Position numbers and translations under genes: made by a program. Source: Deltaproteobacteria bacterium (GTDB lineage: Bacteria; Desulfobacterota; Binatia; UBA9968). From it: a DNA stretch of 5,067 bases. Location: assembly GCA_005878685.1 (NCBI GenBank), contig VBLN01000213.1, forward strand, positions 1-5,067, in the 5' to 3' direction. Positions 4,971 through 5,067 of this stretch are shown one piece after another; within the stretch, counting starts at the first letter, position 1, and every line of letters begins with the position of its first letter. Below the pieces are notes generated by a model. The model was not told where the DNA came from, searched no databases, and was given only the letters and a program-made list of their open reading frames with translations.

Positions 4971-5067
4971 CGCTGCTAGTAAGTCGTTCGGGAGAATCGG
5001 CTCCTCAGCGCGGCTTTCAGGCCCAATGCCGCCTCCTCCGGTATGTACTCTAGCTGCTAGGCGAGTG
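4971..5067. other. Downstream region, nothing recognised
   Basis: No gene is seen after the last stop. There is a small GGAG/CTCC hairpin without a U run near 4990-5004, a CTAGC-T-GCTAG palindrome at 5050-5060, and the 11-base CTCTAGCTGCT (5048-5058) also present in the tmRNA tag region (20-30). No terminator for the three-gene unit is visible. Confidence 0.4.

Overview
The window is bacterial. It opens inside a transfer-messenger RNA gene (ssrA): the first 33 bases are its tag reading frame (ADNFEYALAA, then TAA), and the RNA ends with a tRNA-like T arm and CCA at 262. The proteins further on (an AgmX/PglI-type TonB-like domain, a bacterial SH3 domain, a membrane-anchored PH/GRAM-like domain) and the roughly balanced base composition suggest a free-living Gram-negative of a deltaproteobacterial, Nitrospirota or NC10-like kind. 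That placement is inference and weak.

Layout: (1) 1-262, 3' part of ssrA. (2) 258-842, a gene-poor stretch just downstream of ssrA, a common landing site for mobile DNA. It holds an inverted repeat whose left arm contains the last five bases of the tmRNA, a GC-rich semi-palindrome, the start of a broken GIY-YIG nuclease gene, and minus-strand reading frames that look decayed. No integrase is visible. (3) 907-3018, a tightly coupled pair: a soluble coiled-coil protein built from four and a third copies of a 78-residue repeat, then a membrane-anchored protein with a TonB-like AgmX/PglI domain and an SH3 domain. The stop of the first directly abuts the start of the second. The first gene's 5' end looks damaged or recoded. 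(4) 3094-3549, an unrecognised 151-residue protein that appears to be an internal duplication. (5) 3550-3851, a non-coding gap. (6) 3852-4970, a compact three-gene unit: a one-span membrane protein with a PH/GRAM-like cytoplasmic domain, a 59-residue protein starting inside the previous stop (TTGA), and an 83-residue protein with a strong ribosome binding site 16 bases after the previous gene. (7) 4971-5067, nothing recognised.

How the genes work together: the sequence supports two transcription units, the coiled-coil/TonB-like pair and the PH-like/small/small trio, with the duplicated-domain gene possibly the tail of the first. Both units pair a predicted inner-membrane protein with one or more predicted cytoplasmic partners, so each may form an envelope-associated complex. 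No known pathway can be assigned to either.
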